Shown in pieces: positions 46,752-47,519 of a stretch of 47,519 nt of DNA. Source of the stretch: an uncultured Duncaniella sp. (GTDB lineage: Bacteria; Bacteroidota; Bacteroidia; Bacteroidales; Muribaculaceae); NCBI GenBank assembly GCA_910586305.1, contig CAJUGS010000026.1:1-47519 (forward strand). Direction: 5' to 3'. The notes below the pieces were generated by a model. It did no database searches and was not told the DNA's origin. It worked only from the letters and a program-made list of their open reading frames with translations. The position numbers and the translations under genes were made by a program. Within the stretch, counting starts at the first letter, position 1, and the number at the start of each line of letters is the position of its first letter.

Positions 46752-47519
46752 TTAATATTGTTTAATGTTTATTGCGAGTTCCCTCAGACGCGCTGCATCG
46801 TCGCTGTTCATACGGCTGCGTATGGTCACGACAGGCTCTACCACGGTCATATCCTTCATCGAGGCAAGCTCATCGCGCATCAGTTTGGCCGCGATAGGTG
46901 CCCAGGACCCGTTCTCCACCAGACCCACGCAGCGACCACGGAAATTCTTGGCCTTCAGGTGATGGAGGAAACTGTGCATTGCAGGGAAAAGCCCGGCATC
47001 GTAGGTGACCGAGCAGAGCACAAGCTTGCTGAGACGGAAAGCCTCGGCAACGGCATATGAGACATCGTGGCGGCTGAGGTCCATCACCACAACCTCTTCC
47101 TCACCCTCTTCCTCGAGCATGGTAGCCAGACGGCGCGCGGCGGCGGCAGTGCCCCCGTAGACCGACGCATAGGCCACGAGTACTCCGTTGGTCTCAGGTT
47201 CCCAGCGGCTCCACTTGTCATAGAGCTTCCAGTAGTGGGCCAGATTGTCGGTGAGCACCGGACCGTGGAGCGGACACACGGCGCTGAACGGCTTGCCGAC
47301 GAGCTTCTTCATGAGCGCCTGCACATTAGCGCCATATTTGCCCACTATATTGCAGTAATAGCGACGAGCCTCGTCATCCCATGCCTCGGGCGACGACGGG
47401 GGTGCGAATGTGCCGAAGGCATCAGCCGAAAAGAGCACCCCGTCGGCAGCGTCGAGCGTCACCAGCACCTCGGGCCAGTGGACCATGGGGGCGGCGAAAA
47501 ACTCAAGCGTGGCGCGTCC
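46752..47519 (-). CDS. FprA-family A-type flavoprotein (flavodiiron protein), C-terminal part, cut by window edge
   Basis: The open frame enters from the right edge with no start in the window; 255 residues are visible. The first part is the end of the metallo-beta-lactamase-like diiron domain, with FFAAPMVHWPEVLVTLD, VLFSADAFGTF and a late His in VCPLHGPVL. A flavodoxin-like domain follows (VLVAYASVYGGTAAAARRLA, the FMN phosphate loop; then LVLCSVTYDAGLFPAMHSFLHHL and VGLVENGSWAPIAAK). Flavodiiron proteins reduce oxygen to water or nitric oxide to nitrous oxide and protect anaerobes. The methionine at about 47486 is internal (APMVHWPE is a conserved motif), so it must not be taken as the start. 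Confidence 0.92.
   Translation of the reverse strand, partial: GRATLEFFAAPMVHWPEVLVTLDAADGVLFSADAFGTFAPPSSPEAWDDEARRYYCNIVGKYGANVQALMKKLVGKPFSAVCPLHGPVLTDNLAHYWKLYDKWSRWEPETNGVLVAYASVYGGTAAAARRLATMLEEEGEEEVVVMDLSRHDVSYAVAEAFRLSKLVLCSVTYDAGLFPAMHSFLHHLKAKNFRGRCVGLVENGSWAPIAAKLMRDELASMKDMTVVEPVVTIRSRMNSDDAARLRELAINIKQY

Noticed and set aside
47484..47486. Start codon for the flavodiiron protein at the right edge
   Set aside because: The Met is part of the conserved APMxHWPE motif and the frame is open to the window end, so the gene is cut, not short.
1..47519. CRISPR arrays, tRNA or rRNA genes, insertion sequences, prophage, integrase or attachment sites
   Set aside because: No repeat-spacer pattern, cloverleaf, transposase or phage gene was found on either strand by eye; all long stretches are accounted for by ordinary genes.

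Overview
The window looks like chromosomal DNA of a gut-type Bacteroidales bacterium. A GC-rich member of the Muribaculaceae or a nearby family is my best guess, but the family is not proven. The evidence is TonB receptor plus acidic-tailed lipoprotein genes, OstA-like and DUF4105 proteins, a type IX secretion (T9SS) gene set, and promoters of the Bacteroidota type (TTTG, 19-20 bp, TAnnTTTG) ahead of several genes. I see no insertion sequence, prophage, integrase, CRISPR array, tRNA or rRNA. The region appears to be stable core genome with a few lineage-specific genes.

Left end (1-9.6 kb). The start of rpsL is read leftward behind a leader of about 200 nt. Facing it is a rightward run: a secreted endonuclease/exonuclease/phosphatase-fold enzyme, a cytidylate kinase-like protein, a TonB-dependent receptor, and two probably surface-exposed lipoproteins built on DUF5689-like domains, one carrying four DUF6359-like units. 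A strong terminator ends the run. I read it as a candidate system for capturing, cutting and salvaging extracellular nucleic acid; this is inference.

Envelope biogenesis block (9.7-21.3 kb, +). A SurA-like prolyl isomerase, an OstA/LptA-like protein, mutL, a DUF4105 protein (Lnb-type lipoprotein N-acyltransferase candidate), an alkaline-phosphatase-fold protein lacking metal ligands, and secA follow one another, mostly with overlapping stop and start codons. A terminator follows secA.

T9SS block (21.4-30.2 kb, +). porT, porP/sprF, gldK, gldL, gldM and gldN encode the outer-membrane parts, the lipoprotein ring and the proton-driven motor. They are followed without a gap by a family 2 glycosyltransferase and a cation diffusion facilitator. 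GldN has an unusual basic tail.

Leftward block (30.2-36 kb, -). Genes here are a Tpx peroxidase with an extra CxxC, a secreted LolA-like/thioredoxin-like protein, a diacylglycerol-kinase-family lipid kinase, a 110-residue protein that is little more than a signal peptide plus a T9SS sorting-type domain, a C59-family amide hydrolase, and enolase. The tiny protein has its own consensus promoter, placed so close that its mRNA should be almost leaderless.

Right end (36-47.5 kb). carA-carB (-), a divergent nitroreductase (+), metG-ansA (-), a PadR regulator with a PspC-domain membrane protein (-), a LEA-like repeat protein (-) and the C-terminal part of an FprA-type flavodiiron protein (-) that runs off the window. 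Long open frames opposite carB, carA, eno and the C59 gene are codon-bias shadows and are not annotated.
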